Source: Desulfuromusa sp. (GTDB lineage Bacteria > Desulfobacterota > Desulfuromonadia > Desulfuromonadales > Geopsychrobacteraceae). Taken from it: a stretch of 20,748 nt of DNA. Shown in pieces: positions 1-7,718 of this stretch. The position numbers and the translations under genes are program-made. The notes under the pieces were generated by a model. It saw nothing but the letters and a program-made list of their open reading frames with translations, did no database searches and had not been told where the DNA came from. The DNA lies in NCBI GenBank assembly GCA_023145655.1, contig JAGLDI010000054.1, positions 1 through 20,748 of the forward strand, given 5' to 3'. Every line of letters begins with the position of its first letter. The stretch's first letter is position 1.

Positions 1-2786
1 ACTTGTTGCTGCGCCATCTCGATAACAACGTGGCCGGAGTGCAGCGGATGCTGGTTGCAATGCTGCAACGGCGTGATCAATGGCTGCGGCATCTGGTGAA
101 TCATCATGAAAATTCCCGTCAGACCTTGCAACAGGGGTTGGAAGAGTTCTGTGTTGGACAACTCACACAGCTGAAAGAAAGTTTCCCCAGAGGACTAGGG
201 GCTGAGCTGCTGTACTGCGTTAATTTTTCAGTGGCAGGTCATGATGATTATGGTGCTGAGGGTTATTTTGATGACCTTCCCGGTTGTGAGTTCGGTGATC
301 TGTCTCGATGGTTGTTGATTGCTGAGCTGTTGCTGACTTCTGCCGGAACCTTACGCAAAACAGTGACAAAAAATAACGGGTTTCCTGCCAGAACGGAGGC
401 TAAAGATCGGATGCTCGAATTGCTGAATAAATTTGCGCCAGAATCTTCCTTCCTTCGCCAACTGGAGGCAATCAAAAAGTTGCCGACGGTTGGTTATTCG
501 AACCAGCAATGGGAGTTGCTGCAGGCGTTGATTGAACTTTTACCGTTGCTGGTTGGTGAACTCTGGTTGGTGTTCCGCAGCCGCAGTCAGTCAGACTTTG
601 CTGAAATTGCCCTGAAAGCTGGTCATGCTTTGGGGGAGGCTGATAGCCCGAGTGATCTCCTGTTACAGATTGATCATGACCTGCACCATATTCTGATTGA
701 TGAATTTCAGGATACGTCACAGCTCCAATACCAGCTGCTCAATACCTTGACCTCTGGCTGGACAGCAGAGGATGGTCGCACCCTGTTTCTGGTCGGGGAT
801 CCGATGCAGTCGATTTATCGTTTCCGTGAGGCGGAGGTTGGACTATTCATTAAGTGTTTCAAGGGTGAATTTGGCGATTCCCATCTTCAACTTCAGCCGC
901 TGCAGTTGAGTTGTAATTTTCGTTCCCAGCAGGGGATTGTGGATTGGGTTAATCAGGCGTTTGCACTTATTTTCCCTCTGTTTATGGACGAAGCGACTGG
1001 TGCGGTGCCACTCAGTGAGGCGCTTGCCGTCAAGCCACAGCTGTTAGCTGATGCTTGTCGGGTATATCCCTTTATCGGTCGAAACGATAGTGCTGAAGCT
1101 GAGCAGGTTCTTAGCCTGATCAAGCAGGCGCAGATGGAAGATCCGGAACAGACGATTGCGATTCTGGTGCGGGGGCGGAGCCATTTACGGGGGATTCTGC
1201 CGTTATTGCGGCAGAATCACATCGATTATCAGGCAAAAGATATCGATCCCCTTTCTGCCAGACCAGCGGCTCTTGACGTTATTCACCTGACCAGAGCTCT
1301 TCTGCATCGTGGTGATTACCTTTCCTGGCTTGCGGTGCTGCGGGCACCCTGGTGTGGTTTGACACTTAATGATCTCACTCTGTTGACCGCCGATTCTTCG
1401 GTCACAACACTTCCTGCTTTACTTGATAATGAGCAGCTTAAAGAACAGCTCTCTGCCGATGGACAACAACGACTGGCACGGACCTGGCCAATTCTGCAGG
1501 CTAGTTTGAAGAGTTTTAGTCGCTTACCATTGCGTCAGCTGATTGAGGGGTGCTGGCTGGCATTAGGTGGTGCCGCCTGTTATGGTAAAGAGGGGCTGGC
1601 CGATATCGTGATGGTTTTCAATCTTCTTGAGAAACTTGATCGGGGTGGGGATCTGGAGAGCTTTGAGCTGCTTGAGCGGGGGGTGAAAAAACTGTTTGCT
1701 GAACCCGATAGCCAAGCTGACGGTAAGCTGCAGATTATGACTATCCACAAAGCCAAAGGGCTTGAATTTGATACCGTAATTATCCCCGGTCTGGGGAAAA
1801 CCACTGGCCGCAACGATTCCCCATTGCTGCGCTGGCTGGAGCATCCTGACTACGGTTTATTACTTGCCCCGGTTTCTGCCAAGGGGAGCAGAGAAAAAGA
1901 TCCTGTCTACCAGTTGATCAAACGACTGGAGGATGAAAAGGCTGATCTGGAAACATCACGTCTCCTGTATGTTGCGACAACCAGAGCTATCCGCCATCTT
2001 CATCTCCTTGGGCACGTGAAGGAAGACCGTGATGCCCCGGACAAGGGAACTCTGCTGCAAAAACTCTGGCCGATTTTGCATGAGACCTTTGCTTCAGCTA
2101 AAAAAAATGAAGAGATGGTTGAGGAGAAATTCTTGCCACCATTACTCCGACGTTTACCGCTGGATTGGCAAATGCCGCAACCGATTTCTGCCAATGTTGC
2201 GGTTGTACCAAAAAGTGAGACTGCATCTTCTTCCGCTACCGGTACAGTTTTCAGTGGGTGGGAAAATCCCCTCCATCGACATGTCGGAACTCTGGTTCAT
2301 TTACAGCTTGAACGTATCGCTAAATTTGGTTCGGAGTGTTGGTTGGCAGATGGTGGCGAGAAACTGAATCAGACTTTAAAGGGTTTTTTAAGCAGCTATG
2401 GGGTGGCAAATGCTGATTTGGGAAAAGGTGTGCAGAAGGTTATCACTGCTATCGATACAACCCTTGGCAGTCGCCGCGGTCGCTGGATTCTTGAGAATCA
2501 TTTAGAGCATAAATGCGAACTTCCATTAACTGGAGTTGTTGATGGGAAGTTAATCCACGCAGTCATTGATCGCACTTTTGTCGCTAAGGGGTCTAGGTGG
2601 GTGATTGATTATAAAACCAGTGCTCCGGCTGCAGGTGAGACAAAAATGTTTTTTTTGCAGCGGGAAGGGGAGCATTATCGGGATCAGCTTGATATGTATG
2701 CTCGGCTGTTGACCCTGCAATCTGATCAATTTCCGATCAAAATGGCACTTTACTTTCCCCTGTTTAACGGCTGGTATGAATATTGA
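1..2786 (+). CDS. UvrD/RecB-family helicase-nuclease (AddA/RecB-like), 5' end outside window
   Basis: This is the C-terminal 927 residues of a superfamily 1A DNA helicase fused to a RecB-type nuclease. Visible helicase motifs, numbered from base 3, are motif II LIDEFQDT (Asp-Glu near 233-234), motif III LVGDPMQSIYRF, motif IV LSCNFRSQ, motif V TIHKAKGLEFD and motif VI LLYVATTRA. The C-terminal PD-(D/E)XK nuclease looks intact: GTLVH (His near 766), VIDR (Asp near 856), IDYKTS (Asp 869, Lys 871) and QLDMY (Gln 895, Tyr 899). The Walker A motif should lie upstream of the window, since the frame is open to base 1. By family knowledge such enzymes process double-strand breaks for recombination with a RecC- or AddB-like partner, probably encoded further left. 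It could be called AddA-like or RecB-like; I cannot choose between them without the N-terminus. It ends 42 bp from a converging gene. Confidence 0.93.
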   Translation, partial: LLLRHLDNNVAGVQRMLVAMLQRRDQWLRHLVNHHENSRQTLQQGLEEFCVGQLTQLKESFPRGLGAELLYCVNFSVAGHDDYGAEGYFDDLPGCEFGDLSRWLLIAELLLTSAGTLRKTVTKNNGFPARTEAKDRMLELLNKFAPESSFLRQLEAIKKLPTVGYSNQQWELLQALIELLPLLVGELWLVFRSRSQSDFAEIALKAGHALGEADSPSDLLLQIDHDLHHILIDEFQDTSQLQYQLLNTLTSGWTAEDGRTLFLVGDPMQSIYRFREAEVGLFIKCFKGEFGDSHLQLQPLQLSCNFRSQQGIVDWVNQAFALIFPLFMDEATGAVPLSEALAVKPQLLADACRVYPFIGRNDSAEAEQVLSLIKQAQMEDPEQTIAILVRGRSHLRGILPLLRQNHIDYQAKDIDPLSARPAALDVIHLTRALLHRGDYLSWLAVLRAPWCGLTLNDLTLLTADSSVTTLPALLDNEQLKEQLSADGQQRLARTWPILQASLKSFSRLPLRQLIEGCWLALGGAACYGKEGLADIVMVFNLLEKLDRGGDLESFELLERGVKKLFAEPDSQADGKLQIMTIHKAKGLEFDTVIIPGLGKTTGRNDSPLLRWLEHPDYGLLLAPVSAKGSREKDPVYQLIKRLEDEKADLETSRLLYVATTRAIRHLHLLGHVKEDRDAPDKGTLLQKLWPILHETFASAKKNEEMVEEKFLPPLLRRLPLDWQMPQPISANVAVVPKSETASSSATGTVFSGWENPLHRHVGTLVHLQLERIAKFGSECWLADGGEKLNQTLKGFLSSYGVANADLGKGVQKVITAIDTTLGSRRGRWILENHLEHKCELPLTGVVDGKLIHAVIDRTFVAKGSRWVIDYKTSAPAAGETKMFFLQREGEHYRDQLDMYARLLTLQSDQFPIKMALYFPLFNGWYEY

Positions 2787-2828
2787 TAATACGTTACTTG
2801 GTGGGATTCAGACCTTGTCTGAAAATTG

Positions 2829-3293
2829 TTAAACTGCGCAATTACTCAGAATATCTCCGGTGAGATAGGTTTTCTGTGGATTTAGCTTAACCAGACTTTT
2901 GATGGTTTGTGGCGCCAAGTGCAACCGGAAAGTTGATTCCTCGCGGTTCACCAATGTTAAATCGATAACTTTTTTCATCGATCCTATCCGCATTTCTGTT
3001 TCAATAACATAACACCATTCCCGGTCACCATCGGCAAAAGAGATCAACCGTCTGGTTTTAACCGGAGTTATCGAATAGACTTCAACATCTTTATTGTCCT
3101 GAATTGGATGGACGCCAAAGCTGATCAGTAAATCTTGTCCTTCTTTAAAGGTTGAAAAGTCAAAAATATTTAAGATTGATTGCTTTGAGTCCATAACAAC
3201 CTGTGCCTCGATTGCCGGAATTTTCAACGCCGGAAAGGAGACCCACTCACACCAGCCAATATCAAGTAATAGTGAGTTTTTATTTTTTTTCAT
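2829..3293 (-). CDS. Degenerate RimK-associated retropepsin-like (ATP-dependent zinc protease family) protein
   Basis: This 154-residue protein follows the layout of the PF05618-type family, putative ATP-dependent zinc proteases often linked to RimK-like ligases. The family N-terminus, roughly GWREWVSLPELGIPAIKAK, is matched by IGWCEWVSFPALKIPAIEAQ (residues 12-31). Later matches are FGVHPIQ, the aromatic-rich EWCYVIET, and IDLTLVNRE near the C-terminus, followed by a PQKTYL end resembling the family's last strand. The conserved DTGA directly after IKAKI is replaced: residues 33-36 read V-M-D-S. The LGR near the C-terminus reads LAPQ. I infer that protease activity is lost while the fold remains. 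The start is supported by GGGAG nine bases upstream of ATG (3303-3307 in plus coordinates). No rimK or glutamate-ligase gene is seen nearby. Family membership is by eye and has not been tested by a profile search. Confidence 0.72.
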   Translation of the reverse strand: MKKNKNSLLLDIGWCEWVSFPALKIPAIEAQVVMDSKQSILNIFDFSTFKEGQDLLISFGVHPIQDNKDVEVYSITPVKTRRLISFADGDREWCYVIETEMRIGSMKKVIDLTLVNREESTFRLHLAPQTIKSLVKLNPQKTYLTGDILSNCAV

Positions 3294-3337
3294 CTGTCAG
3301 TACTCCCAATGAGAATGTGCTCCCTCTAATGTTTGAG

Positions 3338-3366
3338 ATAGTACCGATTGTTGCTTGAAAAGTAAA
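3338..3366 (-). promoter_or_regulatory. Candidate sigma70-type promoter for the zinc-protease-like gene
   Basis: On the minus strand a TTTACT -35-like hexamer (3361-3366) lies 17 bp from a TACTAT -10-like hexamer (3338-3343), each matching the consensus at four of six positions. The implied start lies about 35-40 bases before the ATG at 3293. The surrounding AT-rich DNA makes chance matches likely, so this is a weak call. Confidence 0.3.
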
Positions 3367-3573
3367 TTATTTTAATATTAAAAAAAGAAGAAAATTTGAA
3401 ATAAAAATAGTTAATAAGATCGAATAGTTATTGGTTTTATAGGAAGTCTGCTCTTGTTTTTGTCTTATTTAACCTTTTTGCTACTGTTCTTGACGTCTCC
3501 TTATTTCAGTTAGTCGACAGTCCATAAATATCTAAAATAATCTCAGATAAGTTTCTATTATTATAGATTTTAT

Positions 3574-3582
3574 TGCTATAAT
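3574..3582 (+). promoter_or_regulatory. Candidate extended -10 promoter for asmA
   Basis: The sequence TGCTATAAT contains a perfect TATAAT (3577-3582) preceded by the extended -10 TG at 3574-3575. No good -35 hexamer sits 16-18 bp upstream, which fits extended -10 promoters. It faces asmA, whose ATG is at 3736. Confidence 0.45.
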
Positions 3583-3735
3583 GTGGTCAGGGTGGATTGC
3601 TCTGCTGTTACACAATTCTGATTTTGGTGCTGAGTTCTTATCACTGCAGCGGCTAACGTCATATCTCATCGTCAATAAATATTTTACCCTGTTGTTTTGT
3701 CGTTTTCTAAGTTCAGCGCTCTGTTTGGGGAAATC

Positions 3736-6156
3736 ATGTCAACACCTGTAAAAATCTGCATTTACATTGTCAGTATTTTGGTGATTATTGCACTGGCGTT
3801 AACGGTTTTGGTCAAAACCCAGATTACTCCAGAGAAGGTTCGCGAAATACTTCTCCCCATGGCAGAAAAAAAATTACAGCGCAAAGTTGAAATTGGAACG
3901 ATCAAGATTGGAATATTCTCCGGGATTTCCCTTTCAGATCTGAAAGTCATGCAGAAAATCAGTGCGGAAGGTGCAGAAGAATTCTTTTCTATTCGCCAGG
4001 TAGAGTTGCATTATCAGCTGTTTCCTCTGTTGATGGGCAAGATTGTTATCAACAAGATTTCTCTGCAGAATCCCAAAATATTTATCGCCCGGATAGCGAA
4101 TGGTCAATTTAATTTTAGTGACCTGTTGCCTGCAAGGGCCAAAGCAAAAAAATCAACGACTGAGGCTCATAGCAATTCTCGGTCAAGCTCAAAAAAATGG
4201 GATTTTCTGATAGGGGAGGTTAATATTGAAGGGGGGGAGCTGTTGTATGTTGATAAATTCAAAAATACCCGATCTCCTTTTCGTTATAACCTGAATAAGC
4301 TTAATTTCAAGGCGCGACAGATCACGGCTAATAGTTCATTTCCCATTGATCTTTCTGCTATGGTTAATGGTTCCAATATTGACATTTCCGGGCACTATGA
4401 CCTGTTACGTCAGACCGGGGATTTGACTCTCCACCTGGCTCCTTTGAATGTGGTCCCCTTTGCTCCCTATTATCGTGCTACTTTCCCGGGTAAATTGAGT
4501 TCAGCGCAGTTGGCACTGGAGTTGGAAGTTGATATCCAGCCCACCCTCATCGCTTCCAAGGGGAAAGTAGCATTTAACGATGTTGACCTGACCTTGGATA
4601 AGTTTCCTGATATGAAGTTGAAGAAAGAGAAATTGGAGGTTGCCTATGCCGTCAATTTTGACACCGGAAAGCAACTTTTACAGGTTTCAACTCTGTTAAT
4701 CGATTTCAATGGGATAAAGTTTGGTGCAGAAGGGCAATTTAATTTTTCAACCGCTGAACCCTATATGGTTTCCACACTTTTCTTAAAAAAGTTGGATTTG
4801 CGTGAAGTGATGCAGAACCTGCCGGATCAGTTTGCCCGGGATTATAAAAAGTACAGTTTTGCCGGTTTAATTGATGGGCAGGTAGATTTTTCTGGTCAGT
4901 TGGATAGTGGCGTTGCGCTGATCAGTTCAGCTCAGTTGAAATTATCCGAACTTAGGGCCAGTCTGGGGAGTTTGCGTGCCGGAGCCAGCGGTGATATCAA
5001 TTACTCAGATAATACCCTCCAGACTGACAATCTGCTGCTGCAATACGGGGATCAACAGGTCCAACTTAAGTCAAAGGGAGAGATGGGTTCAGATAATATT
5101 TTTCGGGGTAAATTTAAACTTTCTACTGATCAGTTGGATCTTAACAAAATTCTTGATGAAGCAGGTTCGGTGAGTAACCCTGAATCCAACCCTGAAACAA
5201 AACTTGAGACCGTCAGCAATAACCCTGATAGCAAGAGGGTTACTACGTCACAAGTAAAGCGGCGTAAAACTCTGGATGACGATGTCGGTCCCTTTGATAT
5301 TCCTGTCGCTATGCAGGGAACTATCAAAATCAAACAATTGATCTATAAAAAGCTGAATATTGATAAGATTTCTGCAGATGCAAACTTGCAGAACAATAAC
5401 ATATCAATTTCTAACTTGGTTGGTCGTATTGGAAAAGGGGAGTTGCGGGGATCTTCGCTGGTCAATTTTGGCGTAAAGGGACTCTCCTACCAGGGGGCGA
5501 TGACGTTGAGTCAGCCAAATGTTACAACTCTGGTTGCCGGGTTGTTTCCTGATGTTGAACAGAAGGTTTCTGGTTCATTGCAGTGGCAGAATGAGTTTTC
5601 TGGCAGAGGGACACTTACCGATACTTTATTGCCGGCACTTAAACTGAAAGGGGCGGTTGCGCTTCGGCAGGGAATGGTCAAGGGATTTCCTGCTCTTGAT
5701 CAATTGGCAGGTTTTCTGGGAAATTCTAAGCTTAAAACTCTGCGCTTTCAATCTTTAACGGCTCAATATAATTTATACGATGGCCTGATCCGAATGAATG
5801 GCAATCTTGACAGCTCTAAAACAAAATTAATCTCCTCCGGAACCGTTGATACTGGTGGTCGCCTTAACTTTAACCTTGATGCTCTTTTCGCCCCGGAAGT
5901 TTTGAAAAAGATGGGGCTGAAAAAAAAGCTTAGACAGTCGATTTCAGATCAGGATGGTTGGGGAACTTTACCACTGCTGCTTCAGGGAACTCTGGATCAT
6001 CCAGAAGTCAGCTATGATTCAGTTGCTCTGCAAGATCAACTGGTGGATAAGGCCAGTCAGAAACTTCTGGAAAAGTTAGCGGGTGATAAGGACGGAGAGA
6101 TTGAACCAATCAAGAAGTTGCTTGATAACACGTTGAACAAGTTGTTTGGAAAGTAA
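3736..6156 (+). CDS. AsmA family protein
   Basis: This 806-residue protein is of the AsmA/TamB-like type. By family knowledge these are inner-membrane-anchored periplasmic proteins that form long beta-rich grooves and are implicated in moving phospholipids to the outer membrane. A single N-terminal membrane segment spans about residues 7-27 (KICIYIVSILVII and onward). The typical AsmA N-terminal stretch follows (ITPEKVREILLPMAEKKL, then SGISLSDLKV). The C-terminal AsmA signature is near residues 625-790, including LKTLRFQSLTAQY, DGLIRMNGNLDS and GTLDHPEVSYD. Two charged, low-complexity linkers lie at about residues 133-155 and 479-515 and probably separate folded segments. The frame is open upstream to a TTG at 3697, but ATG 3736 is preferred: GGGGA precedes it and the membrane segment then starts where expected. 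It is probably a single-gene unit. Confidence 0.9.
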   Translation: MSTPVKICIYIVSILVIIALALTVLVKTQITPEKVREILLPMAEKKLQRKVEIGTIKIGIFSGISLSDLKVMQKISAEGAEEFFSIRQVELHYQLFPLLMGKIVINKISLQNPKIFIARIANGQFNFSDLLPARAKAKKSTTEAHSNSRSSSKKWDFLIGEVNIEGGELLYVDKFKNTRSPFRYNLNKLNFKARQITANSSFPIDLSAMVNGSNIDISGHYDLLRQTGDLTLHLAPLNVVPFAPYYRATFPGKLSSAQLALELEVDIQPTLIASKGKVAFNDVDLTLDKFPDMKLKKEKLEVAYAVNFDTGKQLLQVSTLLIDFNGIKFGAEGQFNFSTAEPYMVSTLFLKKLDLREVMQNLPDQFARDYKKYSFAGLIDGQVDFSGQLDSGVALISSAQLKLSELRASLGSLRAGASGDINYSDNTLQTDNLLLQYGDQQVQLKSKGEMGSDNIFRGKFKLSTDQLDLNKILDEAGSVSNPESNPETKLETVSNNPDSKRVTTSQVKRRKTLDDDVGPFDIPVAMQGTIKIKQLIYKKLNIDKISADANLQNNNISISNLVGRIGKGELRGSSLVNFGVKGLSYQGAMTLSQPNVTTLVAGLFPDVEQKVSGSLQWQNEFSGRGTLTDTLLPALKLKGAVALRQGMVKGFPALDQLAGFLGNSKLKTLRFQSLTAQYNLYDGLIRMNGNLDSSKTKLISSGTVDTGGRLNFNLDALFAPEVLKKMGLKKKLRQSISDQDGWGTLPLLLQGTLDHPEVSYDSVALQDQLVDKASQKLLEKLAGDKDGEIEPIKKLLDNTLNKLFGK

Positions 6157-6256
6157 ACTATTTTGTCTCAGTTAGAGTTGGAGAATCAGCCCTGCTAAGT
6201 TAGTGGATTAAAAGTTTCCTTTTCCGGGGTTCATTGGTGCTGGGCAGGCAGGCGTT

Positions 6257-7648
6257 TTATCCCACCTCGTTGTATTCACGGGCTCGAAATTTTACTCCCA
6301 GTTCCCGGGCAACTTGTTCACAGGCAGCAATATCAATTCCAGGATAAGTGACTGCTGTGGTGATCACTTCAGGAATGTATTTCCCTGCCTGTTGGATGAA
6401 ATCTTTGACCGCCTGATAACTCTGTTGTGCCCCATAGGTTGATCGACAGAGATGGTGGTAACTGTCAGCATCTGGAGCATTTAGTGAAACTGAAACCGCG
6501 TCAATCAACCCTTCAAGTTCCGGCAGGATATTTCGCTCGTGAACCAGATTGGCTTGTCCGTCAGTATTGATTCTGACCGACACTCCTTGATCTTTCAACC
6601 AGTGTGATAACTCCTTAACCAGCTCCAGTCGCAGCAGGGGTTCACCGTAACCACAAAAGACAATTTCTGCATAACGGGTTGGATCTCCGATCGCCGATTT
6701 CAGTTCGGTTATGGATGGTTCATGATCAAGTTTCAGTTCATGCCCCTTGACCACAAAATCACTGAATTTGGCACAAAAAATACAACTGTTGGTACAGTGG
6801 TTGGTGATATTCAGGTAGAGGGAATCACGAATTTGGTAGGCAATTTTAGTTCTTTGATCGACAGTGCCAAAACCAAACAGGTCATGACAATTACGACTGG
6901 TGACTCTGGCAACATCTTCTATCGTGAGCCCTTTAATTTCTGCCATTTTTTCAGCGGTGTAGCGGACGTAAGCTGGTTCGTTCCTTTTGCCCCGGAATTT
7001 CTGTGGTGACAGGTAGGGGCAGTCGGTTTCAACCAGCATTCGATCAATCGGAATCTCTTTGATAATTTCCCTGACCGCTTCATTTTTTGGATAGGTGATA
7101 GTGCCGGTAAAAGAGAGATAAAAACCAAGTTCGAGGCATTGTTTTGCCATTTTTAAATCACCGCTGAAGCAGTGCAATACCCCACCCACAGCAGCACTAT
7201 CTTCATCTCTGAGAATCTGGACAACCTCCTCATGGGCCTCGCGGTCATGGACAATGATCGGTTTGTCAACTTCTTTAGCCAAGCGGATTTGTTGCCGGAA
7301 GGCATTGCGTTGAATGTTTCGTGGCGATCGGTCACGATAGTAATCAAGACCAATTTCACCCAAAGCAACAACCTTCGGGTGAGTGAGCATTGCCTTCAGT
7401 TTTAGCAGGGCAGCTTCATTGATTTCGGTTGCATCGTGAGGGTGGATACCAACTGCGGCAAAGATATTTTCATACTTTTCCGCAACGGCGATGCTGCTCT
7501 CAGAGCTTTCAAGGTCACAACCAATCGTCAGGATATGGCTGATACCGTTCGCTGTGGCCCGCTCAATAGTTTCATCCAGATCATTGGCGAACTGTTTACC
7601 ATCGAGATGGGCATGGCTGTCAACCAGCAAGGGGAGTTGATTATTCAT
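6257..7648 (-). CDS. TatD family metal-dependent hydrolase fused to a radical SAM domain
   Basis: This 463-residue protein joins two enzymes. Residues 1-260 are a TatD-type hydrolase with metal ligands in place: HAH (12, 14), GEIGLDYY (Glu 98), VHDREA (His 134), LHCFSG (His 159) and ETDCPY (Asp 209). Family members are metal-dependent DNases/exonucleases. Residues 265-463 are a short radical SAM domain with the cluster motif CTNSCIFC (Cys 285, 289, 292) and a GEP-type motif (CGYGEPLLR, about 332-340). Stand-alone 'TatD-associated radical SAM' proteins are known; here the two are one chain. The substrate of the radical SAM part is unknown to me. The frame contains TTG at 7651 directly before ATG 7648. 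GGAG lies 11 bases before the ATG and 8 before the TTG, so TTG is a real alternative. It is the last gene of the holB-ricT-metG-tatD set. Confidence 0.92.
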   Translation of the reverse strand: MNNQLPLLVDSHAHLDGKQFANDLDETIERATANGISHILTIGCDLESSESSIAVAEKYENIFAAVGIHPHDATEINEAALLKLKAMLTHPKVVALGEIGLDYYRDRSPRNIQRNAFRQQIRLAKEVDKPIIVHDREAHEEVVQILRDEDSAAVGGVLHCFSGDLKMAKQCLELGFYLSFTGTITYPKNEAVREIIKEIPIDRMLVETDCPYLSPQKFRGKRNEPAYVRYTAEKMAEIKGLTIEDVARVTSRNCHDLFGFGTVDQRTKIAYQIRDSLYLNITNHCTNSCIFCAKFSDFVVKGHELKLDHEPSITELKSAIGDPTRYAEIVFCGYGEPLLRLELVKELSHWLKDQGVSVRINTDGQANLVHERNILPELEGLIDAVSVSLNAPDADSYHHLCRSTYGAQQSYQAVKDFIQQAGKYIPEVITTAVTYPGIDIAACEQVARELGVKFRAREYNEVG

Positions 7649-7663
7649 CAATATTGTTACTCC

Positions 7664-7693
7664 AAAAAAAAGCAGGGCGCATAGAGCGCCCTG
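7664..7693 (-). terminator. Intrinsic terminator after metG, abutting the tatD ribosome-binding site
   Basis: On the minus strand, 25 bases past the metG stop, an 8-bp perfect stem CAGGGCGC/GCGCCCTG (7673-7680 and 7686-7693) with a 5-base loop is followed, after one C, by eight Ts (7671-7664). This is a strong Rho-independent terminator by structure. The T-tract is directly followed by the GGAG Shine-Dalgarno of the TatD-radical SAM gene. Confidence 0.88.
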
Positions 7694-7718
7694 ATGGAAG
7701 TATCTGTCCGTTTCACGA

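Larger units (their letters stand above)
3294..3735. other. AT-rich divergent intergenic spacer (442 bp)
   Basis: This non-coding spacer separates the minus-strand zinc-protease-like gene from asmA. It is visibly AT-rich, especially 3361-3440, with A and T runs. It holds one candidate promoter for each flanking gene and a short direct repeat of AATAGTTA (3406-3413 and 3423-3430). I see no tRNA, no strong hairpin, no convincing small gene and no repeat array. If transcription of asmA starts near 3589, its mRNA has an untranslated leader of about 145 bases, long enough for post-transcriptional control, although no recognised riboswitch fold is evident. Confidence 0.6.

Noticed and set aside
2807..2823. 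7-bp inverted repeat TTCAGAC/GTCTGAA between two converging genes
   Set aside because: The loop is only three bases and neither strand has a T-tract after the stem, so a terminator call is not supported.
3697..3735. Upstream TTG start that would lengthen AsmA by 13 residues
   Set aside because: ATG 3736 has a better ribosome-binding site and places the membrane anchor at the N-terminus as in the family.
3581..3760. 59-codon open frame overlapping the asmA start in another frame
   Set aside because: Its ATG lies inside the likely -10 element, there is no Shine-Dalgarno, and the product resembles nothing I know.
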